From a virus, in the IMG/VR virus record IMGVR_UViG_3300042894_002964, positions 1 through 40,095 of that record: a stretch of DNA of 40,095 nucleotides, one strand, 5' to 3'. The first letter of the stretch is position 1, and each line of letters opens with the position of its first letter. A program made the translations under genes and the position numbers. Shown piece after piece: positions 30,640 through 39,628 of the stretch. A model generated the notes under the pieces. It did no database searches. It was not told where the DNA came from and saw nothing but the letters and a program-made list of their open reading frames with translations.

Positions 30640-30668
30640 CATTTATTTTGCATTCTAATTACATTTCT

Positions 30669-30689
30669 TGTGCATAACTCTGTGGATAA
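30669..30689. promoter_or_regulatory. Two consensus DnaA boxes
   Basis: TGTGCATAA (30669-30677) and TGTGGATAA (30681-30689) are the complements of TTATGCACA and TTATCCACA, both exact matches to TTATNCACA, in the same direction with a 12-base step. This arrangement occurs in bacterial origins. It lies between divergent promoters and could serve as a second origin or as a DnaA switch. Confidence 0.65.
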
Positions 30690-30697
30690 AATAATGC

Positions 30698-30725
30698 TTG
30701 CAAAATAGTGGGGATTTAATATAAT
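30698..30725 (+). promoter_or_regulatory. Rightward late promoter, leaderless
   Basis: TTGCAA (30698-30703), 16 bases, TATAAT (30720-30725). Start is predicted at about 30732-30733, the ATG of the terminase small subunit, so the message should be leaderless. No ribosome site precedes that ATG. It is the only promoter I can see for the late module. Confidence 0.65.
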
Positions 30726-30732
30726 TAAGATT

Positions 30733-31119
30733 ATGGAAAAATTAACTGCGAAACAAGCTGATTTTTGCAGATTTTATGTAGTAAATAACAATGGTTTAGA
30801 AGCGGCAATAAAAGCAGGATATAAACCTAAGAATGCAAAAGTAATCGCTAGCCAAAACTTAACCAAACTTAACGTAAAACAATATCTTGATGAACTTATG
30901 TTAGAAAAGCAAGAGCGCACTAAAATTGATGCTGATTGGATTACAGAGCAATATCTTGAAAATATGAAAATGGCTAAAAAGCAAGGCGATACAAAAAGCA
31001 TAAACACGGCACTTAAAAATCTTGCTGAGTTGGTGGGGGCGAATGAAGCTAAGAAGTTGGATTTGAACGTTAAACAATCATTAGCTGATATTATAGGGAA
31101 TATTAATGCACAACGATGA
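30733..31119 (+). CDS. terS: Terminase small subunit
   Basis: A 128-residue protein. LTAKQADFCRFYVVNNNGLEAA, then IKAGYKPKNAKVIASQNLTK and NVKQYLDELM, is the pattern of the terminase_2 small-subunit family, with an N-terminal HTH that recognises phage DNA; residues 70-110 are the helical assembly part. It is followed by the large subunit with a 14-base overlap. It selects phage DNA for packaging. Confidence 0.9.
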   Translation: MEKLTAKQADFCRFYVVNNNGLEAAIKAGYKPKNAKVIASQNLTKLNVKQYLDELMLEKQERTKIDADWITEQYLENMKMAKKQGDTKSINTALKNLAELVGANEAKKLDLNVKQSLADIIGNINAQR

Positions 31120-32638
31120 TGTTTTGCAATTATTAGCTGATAAAGAATGGCGCATGTCACATTTGTATTATATTGTGAATGCACATGGTGAAAAAGTGCT
31201 TTTTAAGCGAAATCATGAACAAGCACAACTTGCTGATGCTAGAAAAAAACATAAAAAGCACATAATATTAAAGGCTCGTCAAATTGGTTTTACCACTGAT
31301 ATTGTGTTAGATATGTTTGATGAAATATTAACTAATAGCAATAAACATGCTCGCATTATTACGCATGGACTTAAAGAAAGTGAAAAAATAATGCTTGGTA
31401 AGATACATTTTGCTTATGATAATTTACCACAAGAAATAAAGGATTTTTTACCAGTAATTAAGCGCAACACAGAAGAATTTGTTATCGGTCATACTAACGG
31501 AAAAAGCCCATCAAGTATAAGCGTTGGAACTAGTGGACGTTCTGGCACGTTCCAAATGTTGCATATATCTGAGTTTGGTAAAATATGCGCAAAATATCCT
31601 GAAAAGGCACGAGAGATTATTACAGGCGCGCTGCCCGCTGCTGAAAATGGACAGATATTTATTGAAAGCACTGCTGAAGGTCAAGCGGGGCGGTTTTATG
31701 AAATCACAATGCAGGCATTGAGTAATCAAAGGCAATTAAAGCCACTTAATCCGAAAGACTATCAATTTCATTTTTATGATTGGCACAGTCATAATGGTTA
31801 TTCGCAAGCTGAACCTGAAAGTATATCCAATGAACAAAGTTTATATTTTGAGAAATTGCGCACTGAGCATGGAATAAATCTAACTGAGCAACAAAAATAC
31901 TGGTATATTGCAACTGAAAAGCAATTACAAAACGATATGAAGCGTGAATATCCATCATATCCTGAGGAAGCGTTTGAGCAAGCGGTTGAAGGTGCGGTTT
32001 ATGGCAAGCAATTTGCGGAGCTGGATAAAACACAGCGCATATTAGACATAGCGCATCATGCAACATCACCAGTCTTTACGGCTTGGGATATTGGGCGTTC
32101 AGATGACACCGCAATATGGTTTTATCAAATTAAGCATGGTGGTTGGATTGATTTTATAGATTATTATGAAATGAATAAAGCAGACCCTAATCATTATGCT
32201 GCTTTAGTGCTTAGCAAGCCATATCGTTATGGCAAGCATTATTTGCCACATGATGCAGAAAGCGAAAAAGCCGACACAATTAAAGATTATCGCTCTCAAT
32301 TAATTGCTGCTGGATTAAAAGACACTTGTATGATACCAAGAACTTCATCAGTTACTTCTGATATTGCATTCGTGCGCACCCATTTTGCACAGGTGCGATT
32401 TAATAAAAATAATCCTATGGTTATGCAGGGTCTTAAACATTTGCGTAATTATCAATATAAATGGAATGACAAACATGGTGTATGGAGTGATGAACCTGCT
32501 AAAAACGGCGCACAACATGCAGCAGATGCGTTTAGGTATGCTATTGTTAGCCTGCCTAAAGATTTGCAAATGCTAACTAGTTTTGCGCCAGTTGCTTATG
32601 TTAAAAATCCTAATTATAATCCTCGGAGAAGAGTGTGA
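31106..32638 (+). CDS. terL: Terminase large subunit
   Basis: A 510-residue packaging motor. ATPase domain: KARQIGFTT at 56-64 (Walker A type), LHISEFGK about residue 150 (Walker B with catalytic Glu), IFIEST coupling motif about 182. Nuclease domain: AWDIGRSDDTAIWF about residue 322, with HDAESEKADT and HAADAFRYAI later, the RNase H-like acidic set. It pumps DNA into the head and cuts it. GTGA overlap with the portal gene. Confidence 0.95.
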   Translation: MHNDDVLQLLADKEWRMSHLYYIVNAHGEKVLFKRNHEQAQLADARKKHKKHIILKARQIGFTTDIVLDMFDEILTNSNKHARIITHGLKESEKIMLGKIHFAYDNLPQEIKDFLPVIKRNTEEFVIGHTNGKSPSSISVGTSGRSGTFQMLHISEFGKICAKYPEKAREIITGALPAAENGQIFIESTAEGQAGRFYEITMQALSNQRQLKPLNPKDYQFHFYDWHSHNGYSQAEPESISNEQSLYFEKLRTEHGINLTEQQKYWYIATEKQLQNDMKREYPSYPEEAFEQAVEGAVYGKQFAELDKTQRILDIAHHATSPVFTAWDIGRSDDTAIWFYQIKHGGWIDFIDYYEMNKADPNHYAALVLSKPYRYGKHYLPHDAESEKADTIKDYRSQLIAAGLKDTCMIPRTSSVTSDIAFVRTHFAQVRFNKNNPMVMQGLKHLRNYQYKWNDKHGVWSDEPAKNGAQHAADAFRYAIVSLPKDLQMLTSFAPVAYVKNPNYNPRRRV

Positions 32639-34761
32639 ATAAACAAGTAAAAATGACCGAGCAAGATTTAAGCCTATTCTTACAAGCTGAGATTGAAAAC
32701 TGTATAGGCTATAATGATAGCAATGAGATTGTGACGCAACGCAAAGAAGCATTAAAGTTTTATCGCAATGAGCCTGATGGTAGGGAGCAAGAGGGTAAAT
32801 CCAAGGTGCAAGATAGCACTGTTCACGATGTTGTAGAGGCTGCATTACCTCCATTGCTTGCGCCTTTTATATCAAATGATGCAATGGTTGAGTTTGCGCC
32901 TCGTGGTGAAAATAATAATTTAGATGAGGCGAAAGAACAGACAACGCTAGTTAATCATGTGTTAATGGTTGATAATAACGGCACTGAAATATTATATCAA
33001 TTCGCAAAAGATGGATTATTACAAAAAAACGGTTTTCTTTATGCTGATTGGGTAGAAAAAAAATGCACCAATATTAGAATGCAAAAACTAAATTATGCAC
33101 AACTATTGGAGTTACAAAAAGATGAAAACAATGAAATCTTAAAGATTGCAGTCCAGTTGCCTGACAATTCTTTTGTTGAGCCAAAGCAGGAATTGCAACC
33201 AGAGATATTAATGCAGTCTAATTTTGAAGTGCAATACAGGCAGTCAAAAACAATAGGAATGGTTAAGATTAACAATATTCCACCTGAAAATATGCTGGTG
33301 CATGAAGAGGCAAAATATGGTGAAACTCCTAAGATTATTGGTTGGCAGGAAAAAACCACGATTAGTAATTTGCGAGCTGAGGGCGTTTCAGAGGAAAAAA
33401 TAGAAGAGTTGTTGAAGTTTTGTGATGAGGATAGCGATTATAATGGCGAAACTCAGCAAAGGCAGAACTTACAAGGCAATAGGAATGACAAAGAAACATC
33501 AATCAATCCTTATGATAAATCAAGCACTATTGTTTGGCGAACAATTATATTTTGTCATGTTGATTTTGATGGTGATGGTTATGCGGAATATCGCAAAATA
33601 ATTCGTGCTGGTGGAATAAGAAATAGGCAATCAATTATCATATACAATGAGGAAGTTGATATATGCCCGATTGTTACATGGACACCTTGCATTATGCCCC
33701 ATGAATATTTTGGTAGGGGTTTAGGTGATATGGCTATGCCGATACAGGAAATAACAACATCATTGTTGCGTGTGATAATGGATAACGCCTATAATTTGGA
33801 AAATAAATATGCAATAAATAGTCGTGAAAATGCGCTTGCTATTGAAGGAATGCGTAATTTACATGAAAATGATGTTGTTTTATTTGATGACATTAATAAC
33901 ATGCGGTTGCTTAATGAAGTCAAGCCAAACCCTGCTGAGTTAATAAACCTCATGGAAATAGCGGAACGCATGAGGGAGAAAAGAACTGGAATTACAAGAC
34001 AAATGCAAGCGATTGACCCTGATGTGCTTAATGATAAAACCGCAACTGAGGCAACCATACAAAGCAATGCTTCGGCACAGAGGCAGGAATTACAAATAAG
34101 ACTATTTGCGCTTGGCGTTAAGGATTTATGCGTTGTTATTCAAAAGTTATTGATTAAAAACCAAACAGAGCCTCGTTGGTTACGCATCACTCAATCGGAA
34201 GAGCCAATTTCAATAAATCCTGCTTATTGGGATAGCGAAATGGACGTTAATGTTAAGGTTGGTTTGGGAACTGGAACAAAACAACAGCAGATGCAAAGTT
34301 TAATGACAATTAACGAATTGCAATTAAATGATTTGCAAATGCAGCAAGGCAATGTTACGCCTGAAAATCGCTTGAATTTCTATGAGCAATTAGTTGCATT
34401 AACTGGCTTAGGTAACTCAAGTATTTATTTCGGCTCTGGCAACAAAGATGATGCGCAACAGAAAGTAATTCAAGATGCGCAGGCGAAAGCTTTTGAGGAA
34501 GGCAGACAGGCAGGGGCGCAAGAGGCAGCGCAACAATTACAAGCTGAGGATAAGCAACGTCAAGCGCAAAAAGACCAGTCTGATGTGGCACTTAAGCAAA
34601 TGGATATGCAACAACGCCGTCAAGAGCATAACGACAAAATGCAGCTTGAATTTGCAAAGGAAGGTAATAAAGCTAAATTTGAGCAATCCAAAATTGACAT
34701 TGAAGCACTAAAATTCTTAAAGGAGGGCAGTAATAATGATAATGGAATACGAGAAAATTAA
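32635..34761 (+). CDS. Portal protein, P22 type
   Basis: A 708-residue protein with GTG start overlapping the terL stop and GGAG six bases upstream. Length and features (an early acidic helix, SKVQDSTVHDVVEAALPPLL, IIFCHVDFDGDGYAEYRKII, PHEYFGRGLGDMAMPIQEIT, TGITRQMQAIDPDVL) match the P22 gp1-like portal family. The C-terminal 120 residues are a long Gln-rich helix, the barrel-type end. It forms the ring through which DNA enters and leaves. Confidence 0.92.
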   Translation: MNKQVKMTEQDLSLFLQAEIENCIGYNDSNEIVTQRKEALKFYRNEPDGREQEGKSKVQDSTVHDVVEAALPPLLAPFISNDAMVEFAPRGENNNLDEAKEQTTLVNHVLMVDNNGTEILYQFAKDGLLQKNGFLYADWVEKKCTNIRMQKLNYAQLLELQKDENNEILKIAVQLPDNSFVEPKQELQPEILMQSNFEVQYRQSKTIGMVKINNIPPENMLVHEEAKYGETPKIIGWQEKTTISNLRAEGVSEEKIEELLKFCDEDSDYNGETQQRQNLQGNRNDKETSINPYDKSSTIVWRTIIFCHVDFDGDGYAEYRKIIRAGGIRNRQSIIIYNEEVDICPIVTWTPCIMPHEYFGRGLGDMAMPIQEITTSLLRVIMDNAYNLENKYAINSRENALAIEGMRNLHENDVVLFDDINNMRLLNEVKPNPAELINLMEIAERMREKRTGITRQMQAIDPDVLNDKTATEATIQSNASAQRQELQIRLFALGVKDLCVVIQKLLIKNQTEPRWLRITQSEEPISINPAYWDSEMDVNVKVGLGTGTKQQQMQSLMTINELQLNDLQMQQGNVTPENRLNFYEQLVALTGLGNSSIYFGSGNKDDAQQKVIQDAQAKAFEEGRQAGAQEAAQQLQAEDKQRQAQKDQSDVALKQMDMQQRRQEHNDKMQLEFAKEGNKAKFEQSKIDIEALKFLKEGSNNDNGIREN

Positions 34762-35017
34762 GCATTTCCTTAATAGGAAAGCCAAATTAGAAAAAACAAT
34801 TAAGTTTTTTGAAAGCCATGAAATTAAAACAATGTTTGATGCCATAGAGGCTGATATTTGCAGTAAAATAAAAAAAACATCTAGTGATAATGAGGCTTTA
34901 AAAATATCATTATCTAATGAATTGCGTGCAGTTGATATGGTGCATAGCAAGTTAAACACAATGTTTAATGAATTAAACACAATCAATAACCAATTAAAAA
35001 AAGAAGGTGAATTATGA
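34736..35017 (+). CDS. Small coiled-coil protein between portal and scaffold
   Basis: A 93-residue helical protein; ATG 34736 follows AAGGAGGG, and ATG 34742 is also possible. Heptad patterns run through residues 5-90. It overlaps the portal and is coupled by ATGA to the scaffold gene. It may be a head-assembly helper; no family is recognised. Confidence 0.65.
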   Translation: MIMEYEKIKHFLNRKAKLEKTIKFFESHEIKTMFDAIEADICSKIKKTSSDNEALKISLSNELRAVDMVHSKLNTMFNELNTINNQLKKEGEL

Positions 35018-35994
35018 ATGATATGTTTTTAGATGATACAGATTTAGGTGGAATGATTGAATCAGTTGATGCGGTTAGCAGTGAGCCTGAAATAACAGTT
35101 GACAAGCCCGAAGAAATAAGCAATAATGAACCAAGCGAACCGCCTGAGCATCAAGAGGATAACGCTAATATAGATGAAACGGAACAATCTGTTGAGCAGA
35201 ACTCCGAAGTCGCAAAAACTACCGATGCACCGCCACAAGCTGAAGAGCGTTATATTGAGATTGAAACTCCTGAGGGGGTTGTTAAAGTAAATGAGCAAGA
35301 ATTAAAGCAAAGCTATTTTAGACAATCTGATTATACTAGAAAAACGCAAGAATTAGCTCAAGCTCGTATGCAGCAAGAGGGTGATTTTTTAGCTCAAACA
35401 ACGGCAATTATTGAAAAATATTCTCCATTAACGCAATTAGAGGCAAATCGCAATCATATATTAGCTCAAGCAAAAGAAGCATACGAAATTGGTGATAATG
35501 AAACGCTAACCGCACGCCGATTAGATTTGAGGGACATAGATGATGCTATTAATTCAACTAAGCAAGAAATAGACACGTTGCTTAAAGCGAAACAATGGCA
35601 CGATGAGCAAATAAGTGCGCAACAATTATCCGCTGAGCGTGAAAAACTATTAAATGCTATTCCAGAATTAAAAAACCCTGAAAAGCAAAAAGAGTTCCAA
35701 ACGTTAACATATGAAGCATTATCTAAGGTTGGCTATTCTCCCGATGATATGGCAAATATGACTAAGAAAGTGGACGCTAGGCAAGCGCAACTTGCTTATT
35801 ATGCTGGGAAGTATTTTGAAATGCAAAATAAAGCTCCTGAGGTAGCTAAAAACATTCAAGACAAAATCGTTAGCGTAAAACCTAGCGCAACAAAAACTAA
35901 CAACAAACAAAGTGAAATCCAATCTTTACAACGAGATGCTGCTAATGGTGATGATTATGCTATTGGTAGATTGATGGAATTACAACAACAATAA
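35014..35994 (+). CDS. Capsid scaffolding protein
   Basis: A 326-residue protein with a very acidic, disordered N-terminus (residues 1-90, with EISNNEPSEPPEHQED), then a helical body (SDYTRKTQELAQARMQ) and a basic C-terminus. YFRQSDYTRKTQEL is seen in many phage scaffolds. It lies directly before the coat gene, the usual place. It would guide shell assembly and then leave. Confidence 0.85.
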   Translation: MNDMFLDDTDLGGMIESVDAVSSEPEITVDKPEEISNNEPSEPPEHQEDNANIDETEQSVEQNSEVAKTTDAPPQAEERYIEIETPEGVVKVNEQELKQSYFRQSDYTRKTQELAQARMQQEGDFLAQTTAIIEKYSPLTQLEANRNHILAQAKEAYEIGDNETLTARRLDLRDIDDAINSTKQEIDTLLKAKQWHDEQISAQQLSAEREKLLNAIPELKNPEKQKEFQTLTYEALSKVGYSPDDMANMTKKVDARQAQLAYYAGKYFEMQNKAPEVAKNIQDKIVSVKPSATKTNNKQSEIQSLQRDAANGDDYAIGRLMELQQQ

Positions 35995-36007
35995 TGGAGA
36001 ATTAAAC

Positions 36008-36976
36008 ATGGCTGCTGAAACCAATAGTATTGAAACATACGACCGAGTTAATAACAAAGAAAGCGTAACTGAAAAGTTAAAGCTATTTGAACGTGAAGAA
36101 ACCCCTGTTTATGGTAGTGCAAAAAAAGTTGCAGCAAGAAATCTTTATGAAGAATGGCTGGAAGATAGTATGAATGCAGTGCCTTCAAATACTGCTATTT
36201 TACAAGGTGATGAAATTGGTGCTGCAGAAGCGCAAACATTACCTTCACGCCGTGGCAATCATACGCAGATTTATAAAAAAACTTATTCAGTGTCACGTTC
36301 GGCGCAGCAAGTTGCGCCTTATGGGTACGACAACGAGTTAGTGCGCTTACGTGGGAAAGAAGTTAAAAACATGAGACGAGCCATTGAGCAATCTTTGGTT
36401 GGTAATTCTGCATCTCAAGCATCTGCTGGGGGAACTGGTGGTTTAATGGCTGGATTAGAAAGTATTATTAGCACTAATGCTTCTCGTGGTGCTGGTGGTG
36501 CTGGAACTGGTTGGAATAGCGGAACTAAATTATTCGCTGCACCAACAGACGGAACTCAACGTGTTTTAGATGAAACAACTGTTTTTAACGATGTGATTAA
36601 ACTTGCTTATGACAATGGCTATCCTATTAAAAATGGACGTATGATTATGGGTAATTCTGCTGTCGTTGATAGGATTTCTAAAACTTTCACTGGTAATCAG
36701 TCACGTCAAACAGAAGATAAAAACAAAGTCAATAATTATATTGACATGATACAATCAACTATGGGCGATACGTTTATTGTTAAGCGTAATCCTCGTGTGC
36801 GTCAAAGAACATTGTTGATTGTGGATATGTCTGAAATTGAATTGCGCACAGTGCAGGATATTAAATATAAAACCTTACCTATGACGCATGATGCGGAACG
36901 TGAAACCTTAATTGCTGAGTTGACGATGATTTGCCGTGAAAAAGCACAAATCGTTATTGCAGATTTAACAACTTAA
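36008..36976 (+). CDS. Major capsid protein, SU10/DUF5309 type
   Basis: A 322-residue protein with AATGGAGAATTAAAC before ATG 36008. ETPVYGSAKKVAARNLYEEW, AILQGDEIGAA, YSVSRSAQQVAPYG and NMRRAIEQSL are the pattern of SU10-like (DUF5309) coat proteins of HK97 fold. The C-terminal part (DTFIVKRNPRVRQRTLLIVD) also fits. An intrinsic terminator follows directly, as after many coat genes. The pairing of a P22-type portal with this coat is worth noting. Confidence 0.88.
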   Translation: MAAETNSIETYDRVNNKESVTEKLKLFEREETPVYGSAKKVAARNLYEEWLEDSMNAVPSNTAILQGDEIGAAEAQTLPSRRGNHTQIYKKTYSVSRSAQQVAPYGYDNELVRLRGKEVKNMRRAIEQSLVGNSASQASAGGTGGLMAGLESIISTNASRGAGGAGTGWNSGTKLFAAPTDGTQRVLDETTVFNDVIKLAYDNGYPIKNGRMIMGNSAVVDRISKTFTGNQSRQTEDKNKVNNYIDMIQSTMGDTFIVKRNPRVRQRTLLIVDMSEIELRTVQDIKYKTLPMTHDAERETLIAELTMICREKAQIVIADLTT

Positions 36977-36986
36977 TTATCATGAT

Positions 36987-37010
36987 GGGGGGATTTCTCC
37001 CCCCTTTTTT
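36987..37010 (+). terminator. Intrinsic terminator after the coat gene
   Basis: GGGGGGA, loop TTTC, TCCCCCC, then TTTTTT. It lies 11 bases after the coat stop and is followed within 12 bases by the next gene's ATG. It probably reduces, rather than stops, expression of downstream tail genes relative to coat. Confidence 0.92.
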
Positions 37011-37022
37011 ACAGAGGGTTTT

Positions 37023-37802
37023 ATGTCAATAATTGAAAGAACAAATAGTAACACAATAGATTATAAAGATGGCGCAACTTCGCTTTTCAAAATCACATCA
37101 CGCAGCGGTGGCTTTACTGACCCGCAGGATTATTCGCAATATTATGATGATTTTTTAGGGGATGGCTTGCATGGTTATTATAGCGGTGCAAAAGGTTCTG
37201 ATGCTCAAGCTGTTGCGCCAACTGTTGCAACTACAGGAGCATTTAGAGCTAGGGGGCATATGTTAATGACTTGTGGTGACACAACAGTTGTTGCCGAAAG
37301 CTTATCATCATTAACTAAAGGGTTAAATTACAATCCTTCGCATGGCACAATTTACATGAAAACGGCAATCGTGTTAGATGCAATCACAAACGTTTCTGTT
37401 AATGTTGGTTTTTCTGACACATTAGCAACCACTACACTTGAAGAGCCTTTCAGCATATCAGGAACTACTATAACCAGTAACGCAACTGATGCAGTATGTT
37501 TTGTGTTTGATACGGCGCAAACAAATGATTTCTTTCATACTCAAGGCGTGAAGGCTGATGTGGATACTGCAATTTTCAACACTGGAATTGCACCAGTGGC
37601 AAACACAACTATAATTTTAGAAATTGAGATTGATACATCTGGTAACGCTAAGTTCTGGATTAATAATGCGTTGGTTCGCACTGTTGCAAATGCAGTGACT
37701 GCCACGGCTTTATTAACTCCAATTATTACTATAATGGCTCGCACAACAGCGGTTCGCACATTATACGCTGATTATATCTTTATCACACAAAAACGCACAT
37801 AA
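37023..37802 (+). CDS. Virion beta-sandwich protein, head decoration/fibre candidate
   Basis: A 259-residue protein with AGAGGG before ATG 37023. After about 45 residues (YYDDFLGDGL), the body is a beta-rich lectin-like domain (VSVNVGFSDTLA, ATDAVCFVFDTAQTNDFFHT, TIILEIEIDTSGNAKFWINN). Similar proteins follow coat genes in marine and gut podoviruses and are thought to decorate the head. No enzyme motif. Role inferred from fold type and order. Confidence 0.6.
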   Translation: MSIIERTNSNTIDYKDGATSLFKITSRSGGFTDPQDYSQYYDDFLGDGLHGYYSGAKGSDAQAVAPTVATTGAFRARGHMLMTCGDTTVVAESLSSLTKGLNYNPSHGTIYMKTAIVLDAITNVSVNVGFSDTLATTTLEEPFSISGTTITSNATDAVCFVFDTAQTNDFFHTQGVKADVDTAIFNTGIAPVANTTIILEIEIDTSGNAKFWINNALVRTVANAVTATALLTPIITIMARTTAVRTLYADYIFITQKRT

Positions 37803-37814
37803 GGAAGTATTAAC

Positions 37815-38309
37815 ATGACAAAAAAAACATCAAACTTAATTAAAGCAAATAATGATGGTGTGGTTTTAGGATTAAAAAACGCAGGTGCTTTATATTCTGA
37901 AACCGCTGCTTTAAGTGCAACAATTAACCCGCCTAGATGGCGTCCATTTAAAGCTGATTTTAGCAATGCAAATGTGTTTGAGCAATTAAACGCTTTAAGT
38001 GGCGCATCTAATTCGGGGCAGAACACATTTATTAATATTGATTTTTCAGGGTCTAATTTTACTAATGCTGATTTTACTTATTTTGCAAATGAACAGGCAA
38101 GAAATTCTGGTATTTTAAGTGGCTTAATAATGCAGGGTTGCAAATTTCATGATTGTGCATTTGATAATGCAATTATGGCTTACACTGATGTGCGTTGGAG
38201 TGATTTTACTGGTGCAACAGGCTTGGAAACTGTCGTAATTGCTGAATATATAGATGGCAATGCTAAATCTGGGTCTGTTGCTTATAGATTTGGTTGTGTG
38301 GGGCTATAA
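37815..38309 (+). CDS. Pentapeptide-repeat-like virion-region protein
   Basis: A 164-residue protein. Residues about 75-135 have pentapeptide-type repeats with central Phe or Ile/Leu: IDFSGSNFTNADFTYF, MQGCKFHDCAFDNAIM and WSDFTGATG. Such repeats fold into a four-sided beta-helix. It lies between head genes, so it may be a surface decoration; pentapeptide proteins also mimic DNA and block gyrase. GGAAG precedes ATG 37815. Confidence 0.7.
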   Translation: MTKKTSNLIKANNDGVVLGLKNAGALYSETAALSATINPPRWRPFKADFSNANVFEQLNALSGASNSGQNTFINIDFSGSNFTNADFTYFANEQARNSGILSGLIMQGCKFHDCAFDNAIMAYTDVRWSDFTGATGLETVVIAEYIDGNAKSGSVAYRFGCVGL

Positions 38310-38312
38310 TCT

Positions 38313-38666
38313 ATGCTTATAGACAAAACGATTAGCGAAAGTGGCTTGGTTCGGGAGTATTATCAAGAAGGTGATACGATTGTTGCAGCAGTTTTGCGCA
38401 ACCGCCCTAATGAGCAAAAGCACATGAAGTTATGTGCTGAATTGAAAAATTCATTTGATATTCACGCCATGAAAAATCAAACTTTCACTATCGCTAGAAT
38501 ACCAGAGGATATTTGGATTAAAATATTAAATGACGCTGGTATTGTTGAGCCATTTAGTGAGGAAGCAATAAATTATGTGCAAGGCGTTATATTAACCAAC
38601 GATGATTACGCTGCATTTAGAACTGCCCCTGAGAAAGTAATTAGCCATCAAACAAAATGGGTTTAA
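38313..38666 (+). CDS. Hypothetical late protein
   Basis: A 117-residue soluble alpha/beta protein (SGLVREYYQEGDTIVAAVLR, then FTIARIPEDIWIKILNDAGI). It has no signal or membrane segment. It starts four bases after the pentapeptide gene. Possibly a head-completion protein by position only. Confidence 0.6.
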   Translation: MLIDKTISESGLVREYYQEGDTIVAAVLRNRPNEQKHMKLCAELKNSFDIHAMKNQTFTIARIPEDIWIKILNDAGIVEPFSEEAINYVQGVILTNDDYAAFRTAPEKVISHQTKWV

Positions 38667-38667
38667 C

Positions 38668-39003
38668 ATGAGAGAAGCCACACAAATAAGCAGTGAAACT
38701 GCAACTATAGCAACAGGGCAGACAAAAACTGGTAATATAGCCACTTGTAATAAATTAATTGGCTTAATTGTCCCTAGCACATGGAACGGCACTAATTTGA
38801 CATTTGAAGCAGCAACTTCAGCAGGTGGGACTTATTATCCAGTGCGTCAACCTGATGATATAGGCGATTTAGTGACTATTGCAGCAACCGCAAGCACGTA
38901 TATTCCCTTTAACGTAACTGAGATGTTTGCCTTTCAATATTTTAGGCTGGTTAGTGATACTGTTGCAGCAAGTAATATTGTTTTTACCTTAATTTATAAG
39001 TGA
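38668..39003 (+). CDS. Small beta-sandwich virion protein
   Basis: A 111-residue protein whose pattern (KLIGLIVPSTWNGTNLTFEA, ATSAGGTYYPVRQPDD, FQYFRLVSDTVAA) recalls small beta-sandwich head or tail proteins that follow capsid genes in many phages. Located immediately before the adaptor gene. Family uncertain. Confidence 0.6.
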   Translation: MREATQISSETATIATGQTKTGNIATCNKLIGLIVPSTWNGTNLTFEAATSAGGTYYPVRQPDDIGDLVTIAATASTYIPFNVTEMFAFQYFRLVSDTVAASNIVFTLIYK

Positions 39004-39007
39004 TTTT

Positions 39008-39628
39008 ATGATTGCAAACTACAATGAATTGGTGGATAAATTAGAAACATGGCTAAGACGTGATAATTTAGCAGCTGATATTCCAACGCTAATTCGTTTC
39101 GGTGAGCAGCAATTAATGTTTCAGCTTAAAGTTCCTGAAATGATTTTGCGAACTTTTGTTGGTTTGGGTGCGGGTAGCGATACGGTGGCTTTACCTACAA
39201 ACTTTATTGCTATTCGTTCGTTATCCAATGGTGATATTGTTATGCGCAACAAAACCACTGCAAATATGATGCGTGATGATGATGGCGTAACTAGTGGCAT
39301 TCCACTAGATTATAGTATTAATGGCAGTAATTTATTAGTGCGCCCTATTGCAAACGGCACTGTTAGTTTGTTGCTTGAATATTGGGGCTTTCCTGCGTTT
39401 TTATCCCCTAGTAATCAAACCAACTCTATTTTAACAAAATACCCTAGCTTGTATTTATATTCAGCTTTAACCTTTGGTTATAGTTTAGTGCGTAATGGTG
39501 ATCAGCTTAAATCTACAATGTTTCATTATAATACGCAACTTGGATTAGCTAACAATATGGCAAATTACATGCTAAATGGCAACCCACAAGCGTCACCGCA
39601 AAGTAATAAAAGGAGATATATACCGTAA
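39008..39628 (+). CDS. Head-tail adaptor protein (SU10 adaptor / gp4-like)
   Basis: A 206-residue protein. The N-terminus (YNELVDKLETWLRRDNLAAD, then IPTLIRFGEQQLMFQLKVPEM) and the middle (VALPTNFIAIRSL, PLDYSINGSNLLVRP) match the adaptor proteins that bind under the portal in SU10-like and P22-like phages. The ending (KYPSLYLYSALTFGYSLVRN) is helical. It precedes the nozzle gene. Confidence 0.75.
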   Translation: MIANYNELVDKLETWLRRDNLAADIPTLIRFGEQQLMFQLKVPEMILRTFVGLGAGSDTVALPTNFIAIRSLSNGDIVMRNKTTANMMRDDDGVTSGIPLDYSINGSNLLVRPIANGTVSLLLEYWGFPAFLSPSNQTNSILTKYPSLYLYSALTFGYSLVRNGDQLKSTMFHYNTQLGLANNMANYMLNGNPQASPQSNKRRYIP

